From: Prolixibacteraceae bacterium UBA5740
Lineage (GTDB): Bacteria; Bacteroidota; Bacteroidia; Bacteroidales; Prolixibacteraceae
DNA: 29,172 bases
Reading direction: 5' to 3'
Assembly (NCBI GenBank): GCA_002419285.1
Contig: DIFU01000145.1
Coordinates: forward strand, 8,116 to 37,287
In this document: positions 1 to 7,631 of the stretch, piece after piece
How the letters are laid out: each line of letters opens with the position of its first letter
How positions within the stretch are numbered: position 1 is the stretch's first letter
The notes under the pieces: model-generated
What the model saw: the letters and a program-made list of their open reading frames with translations, nothing else
The model's database searches: none
Told to the model about the DNA's origin: nothing
Made by a program: the position numbers and the translations under genes

Positions 1-507
1 GACGGGGCTGCCACCTGTGCCATCATACATGCCACCTATAGCGGAGATACCGGATGCCAGTATGGCTGTCTGGGCTGCGGCGACTGTTGTGCCGTATGCG
101 AATTTGACGCACTGCACATGGACCCAGTCACCGGACTGCCGGTAGTGGACGAGGACAAATGTACCGCTTGCGGCGCATGCGTCAGGGAATGTCCAAAGAA
201 CCTTTTTGAACTGAGAAAGAAACTTCCCAAGCACCGGAAAATATACGTGGCTTGCCGGAATGAAGATAAAGGCCCCGTCAATAAAAAGGCATGTGAAGTA
301 GCCTGTATCGGTTGCAGCAAATGTTTCAAGGTTTGCGAATACGATGCCATCACCATGGGCAATAACCTGGCATTTATCGATTCAGACAAGTGTAAATTCT
401 GCCGCAAGTGTGTGCCGGTTTGTCCGACCAATGCCATCATTGAAACCGGGTTTCCACCCAGGAGGGTTAAGGAAGAACCTGCCGAATCAACTCAAGTAAC
501 CTCATAA
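1..507 (+). CDS. rnfB: RnfB, electron transport complex iron-sulfur subunit (C-terminal part)
   Basis: The reading frame is open from the first base, so this is the last 168 residues of a protein that starts before the window. It carries a dense set of ferredoxin-type cysteine motifs: C-L-G-C-G-D-C-C-A-V-C near residues 23-33, then C-T-A-C-G-A-C-V-R-E-C-P, C-I-G-C-S-K-C-F-K-V-C and C-K-F-C-R-K-C-V-P-V-C-P. That is room for four [4Fe-4S] clusters in the visible part. RnfB is the cytoplasmic subunit that accepts electrons from reduced ferredoxin and passes them into the Rnf membrane complex. The immediately following rnfC, D, G, E and A genes make the call firm. The N-terminal membrane anchor and the first Fe-S domain are outside the window. 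Confidence 0.95.
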   Translation, partial: DGAATCAIIHATYSGDTGCQYGCLGCGDCCAVCEFDALHMDPVTGLPVVDEDKCTACGACVRECPKNLFELRKKLPKHRKIYVACRNEDKGPVNKKACEVACIGCSKCFKVCEYDAITMGNNLAFIDSDKCKFCRKCVPVCPTNAIIETGFPPRRVKEEPAESTQVTS

Positions 508-518
508 AACCGATCAAC

Positions 519-1850
519 GTGTTAAAAACTTTCAAGCTGGGAGGGATACATCCTCCTGAAAATAAGTTTTCTGCCGGCCAGGCCATCCGAAATGCCGAAT
601 TGCCTAAGGTGGTTTCGATACCCGTGGCACAACATATCGGTACACCTTCGATAGCTGTGGTTGCCAAGGGAGATAAGGTCAAGGTGGGACAGCTGATTGC
701 CAAAAGCGGAGGCTTTGTTTCTGCCAATATCCATTCCTCCGTATCAGGTACGGTTGCCAAACTAGACCAGGTTCCCGATTCATTGGGTTACCCCAAACAG
801 GCAATCATCATCAATGTCGATGGTGACGAATGGCTGGAGTCGATTGACCTGTCGGATACATTGGTGAAAGAATGCGATCTGGATGGACCTGCCATTGTGC
901 AAAAGATCAACGAATGTGGTATCGTCGGGTTGGGTGGGGCTACCTTTCCCACGCATGTCAAACTGGTTCCGCCAAAGGGAATGAAGGCAGAATACCTGCT
1001 GATCAACGGGGTCGAATGTGAACCCTATCTCACTTCAGACCATCGTCTCATGCTCGAGAAAAGTGATGAGATACTGGTGGGCACAAGCCTTCTGATGAAA
1101 GCCCTGAATGTGGATAAGGCTATGATCGGTATCGAAAACAACAAACCTGATGCCATCAGCCTGTTGAAAGAAAAATCATCACAATACAAGGGGGTCCAGG
1201 TTGTTCCGCTCAAGGTGAAATACCCGCAGGGAGGTGAAAAACAACTCATTAAAGCTGCCACCGGCCGTGAGGTGCCTTCAGGGGCACTGCCCATAGCGGT
1301 CGGATGCGTAGTCAGCAATGTCGGAAGTGCCTTTGCCGTGTATGAGGCGGTGCAAAAGAACAAGCCATTGATAGAAAGGGTGGTTACCGTCACGGGAAAG
1401 TCGGTCCAGAACCCTGCCAACCTGAAAGTACGGATCGGCACCCCTGTGAGTGAGCTGATCGCTGCCATCGGCGGCCTGCCTGAAGATACGGGCAAGGTGA
1501 TCAGTGGTGGCCCTATGATGGGTAAAGCCCTGGCCAACGTGGATGTGCCGGTGACCAAAGGAACTTCGGGGATACTGATGATTCCGGCAAAGGAAGCACG
1601 GAGGGATGAAATCAAACCCTGCATCCGCTGTTCACGCTGTGTAACTGCCTGTCCAATGGGACTGGAACCCTACCTGCTGATGACTGTTGCGGAAAAGAAC
1701 CTTCTCGAACGTGCCGAAGCGGAGCGGATCATGGATTGCATCGAATGTGGCAGTTGCAGTTATACCTGTCCTTCGAGCCGACCGCTTCTCGATTATATCC
1801 GATTCGGAAAAGGCAGGGTGGGTGCCCTGATCCGGGCAAGAAAAAATTAG
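519..1850 (+). CDS. rnfC: RnfC, NADH-binding subunit of the Rnf complex
   Basis: This 443-residue protein is the peripheral subunit where Rnf exchanges electrons with NAD(H). The start HPPENK (residues 11-16) is typical of RnfC. The segment GLGGATFPTHVK (137-148) lies in the Complex1_51K-like nucleotide/flavin fold, and an SLBB-type region follows around 285-345. Two C-terminal [4Fe-4S] motifs use C368/C371/C374/C378 and C407/C410/C413/C417. Translation must start at a GTG, since the next in-frame ATG is far inside conserved sequence. It lies 11 bases after rnfB, so it is part of the same transcript. No clear Shine-Dalgarno is visible, which is usual for Bacteroidota. Confidence 0.96.
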   Translation: MLKTFKLGGIHPPENKFSAGQAIRNAELPKVVSIPVAQHIGTPSIAVVAKGDKVKVGQLIAKSGGFVSANIHSSVSGTVAKLDQVPDSLGYPKQAIIINVDGDEWLESIDLSDTLVKECDLDGPAIVQKINECGIVGLGGATFPTHVKLVPPKGMKAEYLLINGVECEPYLTSDHRLMLEKSDEILVGTSLLMKALNVDKAMIGIENNKPDAISLLKEKSSQYKGVQVVPLKVKYPQGGEKQLIKAATGREVPSGALPIAVGCVVSNVGSAFAVYEAVQKNKPLIERVVTVTGKSVQNPANLKVRIGTPVSELIAAIGGLPEDTGKVISGGPMMGKALANVDVPVTKGTSGILMIPAKEARRDEIKPCIRCSRCVTACPMGLEPYLLMTVAEKNLLERAEAERIMDCIECGSCSYTCPSSRPLLDYIRFGKGRVGALIRARKN

Positions 1851-1877
1851 ATCAACTGAATCTTATCTGACCAAATA

Positions 1878-2861
1878 ATGAGCAATTTATTAACTGTTTC
1901 TCCGTCACCACATGTGCACTCCGACGATTCGGTGCAGAAGATCATGTATCGCGTAATCGTGGCCATGATACCTGCCCTGATCTGGTCGGTCGTCGTTTTT
2001 GGTGTCGACGCGCTACGGGTGACCTTGATTGCCGTCGCGGCAAGCGTGGGTTTCGAATATCTGGTGCAACGATATGTCATGAAAGTCAAGCCATCGGTAT
2101 CCGATGGGTCGGCCCTGATAACGGGAATGTTGCTGGCTTTTAACGTACCTGCCAACCTTCCATGGTGGATCATAATCATTGGTGCTTTTGTGTCTATTGG
2201 CATTGGAAAATTGTCGTTTGGAGGCATTGGGACCAATATTTTCAATCCGGCTTTGGTGGGGCGTGTTTTCCTTTTGATCTCCTTCCCGGTACAAATGACC
2301 AGCTATCCGGCTCCTTCCGGAAGCGGCGTGGATGCAGTAACGGCACCAACCCCGCTTGGACTTTTGAAGGAAGGGTTGATGAATGGCCAGCCTATCAGTG
2401 AAATTGCCGGGAACCTGCCAGCCGCCACAGACCTGCTGATGGGTTCGACCGGCGGTTCTTTGGGGGAAATTTCTGCACTGATGCTGATCATTGGGGGTAT
2501 TTATATGCTCCTGCGGAAGGTGATAACCTGGCATACACCAGTGGCCGTTTTGGGGTCGATGTTTGTTGTGGCAGCCATTTTCTGGATGATCGATCCTGAA
2601 ACATACATCGGACCTGCCTATCATTTGCTGACCGGAGGCGCCATGCTGGGGGCCATCTTTATGGCTACCGACATGGTTTCTTCTCCCATGACCGGCAAGG
2701 GACAGCTGATCTATGGGGTGGGAATCGGGGTGATCACCATGAGCATACGCCTGTTTGGGGCTTATCCTGAAGGGATATCTTTTGCCATCCTGATCATGAA
2801 CGCATTTACACCACTGATCAATAATTCAGTAAAACCTAAACGATTCGGAGGGAAAAAATAA
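1878..2861 (+). CDS. rnfD: RnfD, membrane flavoprotein subunit
   Basis: A 327-residue polytopic membrane protein of the NqrB/RnfD family, which carries covalently bound FMN and takes part in transmembrane electron and ion transfer. The likely flavinylation site is D152-A-V-T-A-P-T158, by comparison with the family pattern D-x-x-(S/T)-G-A-T. Here the two residues before the acceptor threonine are A-P instead of G-A. Hydrophobic segments run through most of the length, with clear ones near 28-62, 94-110, 122-138, 196-216, 224-245 and 285-310. The stop codon overlaps the rnfG start by one base (TAATG), implying coupled translation. Confidence 0.95.
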   Translation: MSNLLTVSPSPHVHSDDSVQKIMYRVIVAMIPALIWSVVVFGVDALRVTLIAVAASVGFEYLVQRYVMKVKPSVSDGSALITGMLLAFNVPANLPWWIIIIGAFVSIGIGKLSFGGIGTNIFNPALVGRVFLLISFPVQMTSYPAPSGSGVDAVTAPTPLGLLKEGLMNGQPISEIAGNLPAATDLLMGSTGGSLGEISALMLIIGGIYMLLRKVITWHTPVAVLGSMFVVAAIFWMIDPETYIGPAYHLLTGGAMLGAIFMATDMVSSPMTGKGQLIYGVGIGVITMSIRLFGAYPEGISFAILIMNAFTPLINNSVKPKRFGGKK

Positions 2862-3475
2862 TGGCAAAGCGCGAATCCACTTTCATAAATATGCTGCTGG
2901 TCCTCACGTTGGTGGCGCTGATCGCGGCCGGAACCCTTGGTTTCGTTTATGTACTGACAGAAGATGCCATTGCAGAGGCAAAGATCAAGGCACAGAATGA
3001 GGCGATACAAAGCGTGGTTCCGGGTTTTGACGAGATCAGGGAAACCATTGTGGTGAACCCTGATGAGGGGCCCGAAGATCTTGAAATATTTCCTGCCTAT
3101 GCCGGTGGAGAACTGGTGGGTGTGGCCGTTAAAAGTTATTCCATGAATGGCTTTTCAGGGCACATTGGAGTGATGGTTGGCCTCGATCTGAAGGGAAACA
3201 TCACCGGATACCAGGTACTGGGACATAAAGAAACTCCAGGACTTGGATCAAAAATGGGCATTTGGTTTAACAATGCCGATAAGCCCGGACAATACGTGAT
3301 CGGTCGTAACCCGGGAACAGCAAAGCTTGAAGTTTCGAAAGATGGCGGAGAAGTCGATGCCATCACCGCTTCGACTATAACCTCTCGGGCATTCCTGGAA
3401 GCACTGAACCGCGCCCATGCCGGGTTTGCCGAAAAGATACTGCCGGAATTGAATAAATCAGTCACAACCCCTTAA
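2861..3475 (+). CDS. rnfG: RnfG, covalent FMN-bearing periplasmic subunit
   Basis: A 204-residue protein with one N-terminal membrane helix (about 9-32) and an FMN-binding domain expected on the periplasmic side. The flavinylation motif is D166-A-I-T-A-S-T172, followed by I-T-S-R-A-F. The acceptor is expected to be T172, modified by ApbE, which is not in this window. The segment GHKETPGLGSKM (121-132) is also typical of RnfG/NqrC. A GGAGGG sequence at 2847-2852 lies 8 bases before the ATG. This is one of the few good Shine-Dalgarno matches here, and it sits at the overlap with rnfD. Confidence 0.95.
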   Translation: MAKRESTFINMLLVLTLVALIAAGTLGFVYVLTEDAIAEAKIKAQNEAIQSVVPGFDEIRETIVVNPDEGPEDLEIFPAYAGGELVGVAVKSYSMNGFSGHIGVMVGLDLKGNITGYQVLGHKETPGLGSKMGIWFNNADKPGQYVIGRNPGTAKLEVSKDGGEVDAITASTITSRAFLEALNRAHAGFAEKILPELNKSVTTP

Positions 3476-3487
3476 AATCGGAAACCA

Positions 3488-4072
3488 ATGGATCAAGTTA
3501 AAAATTTTACAAAAGGATTTATCCGGGAAAATCCGGTGTTTGTCCTCCTGCTTGGGATGTGTCCCACACTGGGGGTTACTTCGTCGGCAATCAATGGATT
3601 GGGTATGGGACTGGCAACCACTTTTGTTTTGGTAATGGCCAATATTGTGGTTTCCCTGGTGAAAAGCCAGATTCCTGATAAGGTCAGGATTCCGGCATTT
3701 ATCGTGATTATTGCCACATTCGTTACCGTGGTTGAACTGGTGATGCAGGCCTATGTTCCTGCATTGTTTGAGAGCCTTGGACTGTTTATTCCCCTGATTG
3801 TGGTCAACTGTATCGTCCTTGGTCGTGCAGAGGCTTTTGCATCAAAGAACAACCTGGTTTCGTCACTGATTGATGGTCTGGGCATGGGACTTGGATTCTC
3901 TTTTGCCCTGACACTGTTGGGGGGAATCAGGGAGATCCTGGGAAGCGGTAAAATCTTTAACATCACCATCTTCCCCGAAGATTATGTGATGTTGCTCTTT
4001 GTATTGGCCCCAGGTGCCTTTATAGTTTTGGGTTACCTTATTGCAATCATCAACAAGATGAAAAAAGCTTAA
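3488..4072 (+). CDS. rnfE: RnfE, integral membrane subunit
   Basis: A 194-residue protein of the RnfA/RnfE/NqrD/NqrE family with about six membrane helices. It opens with a short charged stretch and then ENPVFVLLLGMCPTLGVTSS (residues 15-34), whose L-G-x-C-P-x-L-G-V core is the family signature. A second half-repeat contains VNCIVLGRAEAF (109-120). The paired RnfA/RnfE subunits form the inverted-topology core that holds a membrane-embedded iron-sulfur centre coordinated by conserved cysteines; C25 and C111 are candidates. It starts 12 bases after rnfG, in the same operon. Confidence 0.95.
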   Translation: MDQVKNFTKGFIRENPVFVLLLGMCPTLGVTSSAINGLGMGLATTFVLVMANIVVSLVKSQIPDKVRIPAFIVIIATFVTVVELVMQAYVPALFESLGLFIPLIVVNCIVLGRAEAFASKNNLVSSLIDGLGMGLGFSFALTLLGGIREILGSGKIFNITIFPEDYVMLLFVLAPGAFIVLGYLIAIINKMKKA

Positions 4073-4084
4073 ATCTGAACCATC

Positions 4085-4657
4085 ATGAGTTATTTCGTCA
4101 TTATCATATCAGCCATTCTCGTCAACAACATTGTGTTGATGCAGTTTCTGGGAATATGTCCGTTTCTCGGGGTATCCAAAAGATTGTCAACAGCAGCCGG
4201 GATGGCTGGTGCCGTAACGTTTGTAATGGTGTTGGCCACCATCGTTACCTATATTATCCAAAAACTGGTATTGGAGCCATTTTCCATCCAGTTTCTGCAG
4301 ACCATTGCATTCATCCTGATCATCGCATCCCTGGTGCAGCTGGTCGAGATCATCCTGAAAAAAGCCAGTCCGTCGCTATACCAGGCGTTGGGGATTTTTC
4401 TCCCGTTGATCACCACCAATTGTGCCATCCTTGGTGTCGCCATCATGACCATCCAGAAAAATTTCAACCTTTTGGAAGGAGTGGTTTTTGCAGTGGCCAG
4501 CTCCATTGGATTTGGATTGGCATTGATCATCTTTGCTGGTATTCGCGAACACCTTGACCTGATGAATGTTCCTAAGGGATTGAAAGGTACCCCAATCGCC
4601 CTGATCACTGCCGGAATCCTGGCAATGGCCTTTATGGGATTCTCCGGATTGGTGTAA
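4085..4657 (+). CDS. rnfA: RnfA, integral membrane subunit
   Basis: A 190-residue partner and homologue of RnfE, with about six membrane helices. The signature NNIVLMQFLGICPFLGVSK occupies residues 14-32, and the second half carries TTNCAILGVAI (109-119). C25 and C112 are the expected ligands of the membrane iron-sulfur centre shared with RnfE. It lies 12 bases after rnfE and is the last gene of the Rnf operon; a strong hairpin with a T-run follows 35 bases downstream. ATP is not used: the complex stores ferredoxin-NAD redox energy as a Na+ or H+ gradient. Which ion is moved cannot be told from the sequence. Confidence 0.96.
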   Translation: MSYFVIIISAILVNNIVLMQFLGICPFLGVSKRLSTAAGMAGAVTFVMVLATIVTYIIQKLVLEPFSIQFLQTIAFILIIASLVQLVEIILKKASPSLYQALGIFLPLITTNCAILGVAIMTIQKNFNLLEGVVFAVASSIGFGLALIIFAGIREHLDLMNVPKGLKGTPIALITAGILAMAFMGFSGLV

Positions 4658-4692
4658 AAAATGGGTTCTTCAGGATTGACACTATAAAAAAT

Positions 4693-4724
4693 AGGAAGCA
4701 GGTTTTCGGTCTGCTTCCTTTTTT
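4693..4724. terminator. Bidirectional terminator between rnfA and the GH9 gene
   Basis: A perfect 9-bp stem AGGAAGCAG/CTGCTTCCT with a 9-base loop is followed by a T-run on the + strand. It is preceded by an A-rich run that reads as a T-run on the minus strand. It can stop both the Rnf transcript and the convergent GH9 transcript. Confidence 0.9.
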
Positions 4725-4736
4725 AGTGCAAAGTGT

Positions 4737-6791
4737 CTATTGGAATGGATCTTTACCATTCCACTTTCCGCCCCCCGACAAGATGGTGTATAGCGCATCG
4801 TAATGCATGGTTTCAAAAATGGTGAACTCCGTAAATGAAATGAGAGCCATGTCATCCGTGAATTTACGCAGGTAAGGCAGGTCGGACATGGCAGGTGCCG
4901 AAACGGCAGTATTCCTTCGTCCGATCACTCCGGGTCCGAAAGCTGTTATGCCGGGCTTCAAGCCCCATCCCTTGCTTTTTGTATAAGCGCTTTCCCGGTC
5001 ATGGATATTGTGTACCTGATGTGATCCAAGGCCTGTTACGTAGCTGATTCCCATCGGGTTCAGCCCCAGTTTCCAGTCCATCAGCACCGAGGCTGCATCG
5101 AAATATTTCCTTTCACCGCTCAGTCGCCAGTGAAGCAAAGGTGCTGCCGCATACTGGGGTTGCCTGACGTTGTGTCCCCATCCACCCCTTGCCGGAGGAT
5201 TACCGACAGGGAAAACATATTTGTCAACCCACATCAGGTTTTCATCCGCGGTATTTTGGATGGCCTTTTTAAAGAATCGTACAATTTCAGGATCGGTAGG
5301 TCTTTCTTTCTCCACCACATACGACATGATATAGGCCGGATTATCGAAGTTTTTGTCGTTCAATGAGTACCCGGGAGTCAGGAAAATGTGGTTTTTCATG
5401 GAATCGGCAATGGTATATAATTCCTTGATTTTCTGATGGTCTTTCTCTTCCCCGTAGTAAAGGTATCTCTGAATGTGGTAATACAATCTTTCCGGTGCAG
5501 CCATGGATTCATCACCATATTTCATGGCCCTGTCGGCCCTTTGGGCCAGTTCTGAAGCCCTTTCCGGTTTGTAGGGTTTCAGAACCCGTGCAAGGTGCAG
5601 GAAGAGTCCTGCTCCGGTATTGGTAGCCCTCGGATCGGTCTTGACCGTACCATATTTTTTCGTGTCCTTGTCCATGGGGGCGGCAAAAGGATCGGGATAC
5701 CCTTTTGTTTCGGTACCGAAATAAATACTTCCGTCTTCTTTTTGCAGGTATTCCCAGGCAAGCGTACCCCATTCGGCTTCGTCGATGATGTCGGGGATGT
5801 TGTTGGTGTAGTTGACGATGTTATAGTCCTTGTCAAAGTCGCCCGGGATGTTATACTGGCCATCAGTAAAATATTCAGGAAATACCTCGTAAATCATGAG
5901 GTTAATTACCGGATTCGACATATGATAGGCCCGCCGGTCGGCATCTCCGGCATCATGATAACCCCCATAACATAAAAAGGTGGGTTCATCACCGTTGACG
6001 ACAATGTTGGCTTCCCCAATCGGTCCGGCCACTTCATAAATGGTTGTATGGCAGGGCTCACGACGGATATCCGGTTCATGAATCGGACAACCGCAACGCT
6101 GCAGGTATTGTGCCCTGAATAGCTGGTGTGCCAGTTGCCTGGAAAACTCACCGCCCACCCCAAACGGGTATGAAGTGCCATATCCTTTCACCGAAACTCG
6201 ATAGGGACCTCCCTCGGGTACTTTGGCCAGGTCGATCCGATAGGTAACTTCCATGGATGCCGAATCCAATCCTGCCTCTTGTAGTTTTCCTTTGGCAACC
6301 GTTTTGCCGGTTTTAACATTGAAAACTTCATAGGCCGGTAACTTTCCCTCCAGTTTTTGGTTGCCCCCGGTACCCTGCCAGATAGTAAACAGGCCGAAGC
6401 GGGTTTTTGACAAGGCGCTGTAGCCTGTCTGGTTTACCTTGATGGATTCACAGAGTGTTTCTCTTGAACCAAAACGGAAATTGGTTTTGCCATAGGGTGT
6501 TTCAACCGTATACTCCCTGCCTTCGACCAACCGGTTGGTTTGCAGGTAAACATGATGGTCGCAAGCATCGGCCTGCATTACATATTTATTGACGGAAATG
6601 GCCGGTTTCCCGTCAATCTTCCATAACTCGGGCTGGGTGATGTCGATTTCGTCGGCCTTGACTTCATCACTTGTAAAATAGGCTACGATTACACGGTCAG
6701 ATGAAGTCCGGATCTCTTTTAGTATTGGTTTGGCCTGTGTGGTTATTCCAAAAACAATCGCTAAAAGCGCAAGAATCAATGGTTTTTTCAT
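4737..6791 (-). CDS. Secreted glycoside hydrolase family 9 enzyme
   Basis: A 684-residue exported protein. Residues 1-20 are a signal peptide (MKKP, hydrophobic core, cleavage after T-Q-A). Residues 22-108 resemble the Ig-like CelD_N domain that precedes many GH9 catalytic domains. The catalytic (alpha/alpha)6 barrel carries D280-A-G-D283, the aspartate pair that activates the water of the inverting reaction. It also has the signature NPMGISYVTGLGSH (578-591), with His591 in the substrate-binding position. The general acid is probably E655 in T-E-F-T-I-F-E-T, which replaces the usual N-E-V-A-I-D-Y-N. The family cuts beta-1,4-glucan or related beta-glycosides. The changed C-terminal motif makes a specific substrate (cellulose, xyloglucan, glucosamine-type) uncertain. 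It is transcribed alone, towards the Rnf operon. Confidence 0.88.
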   Translation of the reverse strand: MKKPLILALLAIVFGITTQAKPILKEIRTSSDRVIVAYFTSDEVKADEIDITQPELWKIDGKPAISVNKYVMQADACDHHVYLQTNRLVEGREYTVETPYGKTNFRFGSRETLCESIKVNQTGYSALSKTRFGLFTIWQGTGGNQKLEGKLPAYEVFNVKTGKTVAKGKLQEAGLDSASMEVTYRIDLAKVPEGGPYRVSVKGYGTSYPFGVGGEFSRQLAHQLFRAQYLQRCGCPIHEPDIRREPCHTTIYEVAGPIGEANIVVNGDEPTFLCYGGYHDAGDADRRAYHMSNPVINLMIYEVFPEYFTDGQYNIPGDFDKDYNIVNYTNNIPDIIDEAEWGTLAWEYLQKEDGSIYFGTETKGYPDPFAAPMDKDTKKYGTVKTDPRATNTGAGLFLHLARVLKPYKPERASELAQRADRAMKYGDESMAAPERLYYHIQRYLYYGEEKDHQKIKELYTIADSMKNHIFLTPGYSLNDKNFDNPAYIMSYVVEKERPTDPEIVRFFKKAIQNTADENLMWVDKYVFPVGNPPARGGWGHNVRQPQYAAAPLLHWRLSGERKYFDAASVLMDWKLGLNPMGISYVTGLGSHQVHNIHDRESAYTKSKGWGLKPGITAFGPGVIGRRNTAVSAPAMSDLPYLRKFTDDMALISFTEFTIFETMHYDALYTILSGGGKWNGKDPFQ

Positions 6792-6839
6792 GACATGGTA
6801 TGTTTTATTGATGCATTTCTATGGTTTATTGTTCAGTTA

Positions 6840-6870
6840 CAAATCTAATTGTAATTTTTACAGGACGCAA
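6840..6870 (-). promoter_or_regulatory. Promoter of the GH9 gene
   Basis: Read on the minus strand, there is a TTG (-33 element, 6868-6870), 20 bases, then TAGATTTG (6840-6847). This matches the Bacteroidota sigma-A pattern TTG-N~20-TAnnTTTG exactly and leaves a 5' leader of about 40-45 bases. Confidence 0.75.
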
Positions 6871-6929
6871 TGGGTGTTCCGAAATTGAGATTTAATTAGC
6901 TATTTTTAAAAAATAAAAAACCAGGTATC

Positions 6930-7613
6930 ATGCTTTTCTCAGAAAGAATAATTGGTTTCAACAGTCAGCTGGAGTTTTTGGAACCTCTCCCTGATGGTAT
7001 TCGAATCATGAACCCCTATGCCGAGAATCCGCTTGCACTGGAAACTTCCACGCAGTTTTACCGGAAATATTACGGTGACGAGCGACACAGGCGGATGATT
7101 ATGGGCATCAATCCTGGACGATTTGGGGCAGGGGTGACGGGAATCCCCTTCACGGATACCCGTAGACTGAAAGAAAAATGCGGGCTTGAAATTCCGGGAC
7201 TCTCGACTTATGAGCCCTCCTCGGTGTTTGTGTATGATTTTATAGAAGCCTATGGCGGAGTGGAAGCCTTTTACGGCCGATACTACATTTCGGCGGTGTG
7301 TCCATTGGGTTTTGTCAGGATAAACGAGAAGGGACGGGAAGTCAATTACAATTATTACGACAGTCGGGAACTCACGGATGCCTGTTATGATTTTATCATT
7401 GAATCGCTTGAGAAGCAACTTCAGTTTGGAATTGAAACTGACGTTTGTTTTTGTTTGGGAAACAACCAGAATTATAAATTCCTGAATAATCTGAACCAGC
7501 AAAGGGGGTATTTTGGTAAAATCGTGCCGTTGGAGCATCCCCGGTATATCATGCAATACAAATCAAAGCAAAAGGAGGAGTACGTCAGTAAATTTGTCGA
7601 ACTCCTCCTTTAG
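6930..7613 (+). CDS. SMUG-type uracil-DNA glycosylase family protein (DUF4918-like)
   Basis: A 227-residue protein with the two active-site motifs of the SMUG branch of the uracil-DNA glycosylase superfamily. Motif 1 is G59-I-N-P-G63, followed by R-F-G-A-G-V-T-G-I-P-F, closely resembling the GMNPG...GVPF segment of SMUG1. Motif 2 is H203-P-R205 near the C-terminus. The expected role is excision of uracil or related deaminated bases from DNA in the cytoplasm. Similar proteins are often annotated as DUF4918, and a Pedobacter homologue has been described as SMUG2; assignment to that subgroup is from memory of the family. The gene is monocistronic, divergent from GH9 and convergent with the ABC-F gene, 18 bases away. 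Its last codons form one arm of a strong hairpin. Confidence 0.75.
   Translation: MLFSERIIGFNSQLEFLEPLPDGIRIMNPYAENPLALETSTQFYRKYYGDERHRRMIMGINPGRFGAGVTGIPFTDTRRLKEKCGLEIPGLSTYEPSSVFVYDFIEAYGGVEAFYGRYYISAVCPLGFVRINEKGREVNYNYYDSRELTDACYDFIIESLEKQLQFGIETDVCFCLGNNQNYKFLNNLNQQRGYFGKIVPLEHPRYIMQYKSKQKEEYVSKFVELLL
7571..7611 (-). terminator. Hairpin inside the 3' end of the glycosylase gene, probable terminator of the ABC-F transcript
   Basis: A perfect 11-bp stem AAAGGAGGAGT (7571-7581) / ACTCCTCCTTT (7601-7611) encloses 19 bases. On the minus strand it is followed by an interrupted T-rich stretch (TTTTGCTTTG), so it can act on the ABC-F mRNA 20 bases past its stop. On the + strand no T-run follows, and the hairpin includes the glycosylase stop codon. 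Confidence 0.55.
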
Positions 7614-7631
7614 GCATATAATTGGAAATTT

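Noticed and set aside
1025..1624. A 199-codon minus-strand frame inside rnfC
   Set aside because: The plus-strand frame is a full RnfC with intact Fe-S motifs, and the antisense product has no recognisable domain.
2013..2624. A 203-codon minus-strand frame inside rnfD
   Set aside because: Rich in His, Arg, Gln and Pro, as expected for the antisense of membrane-helix codons; rnfD is intact on the other strand.
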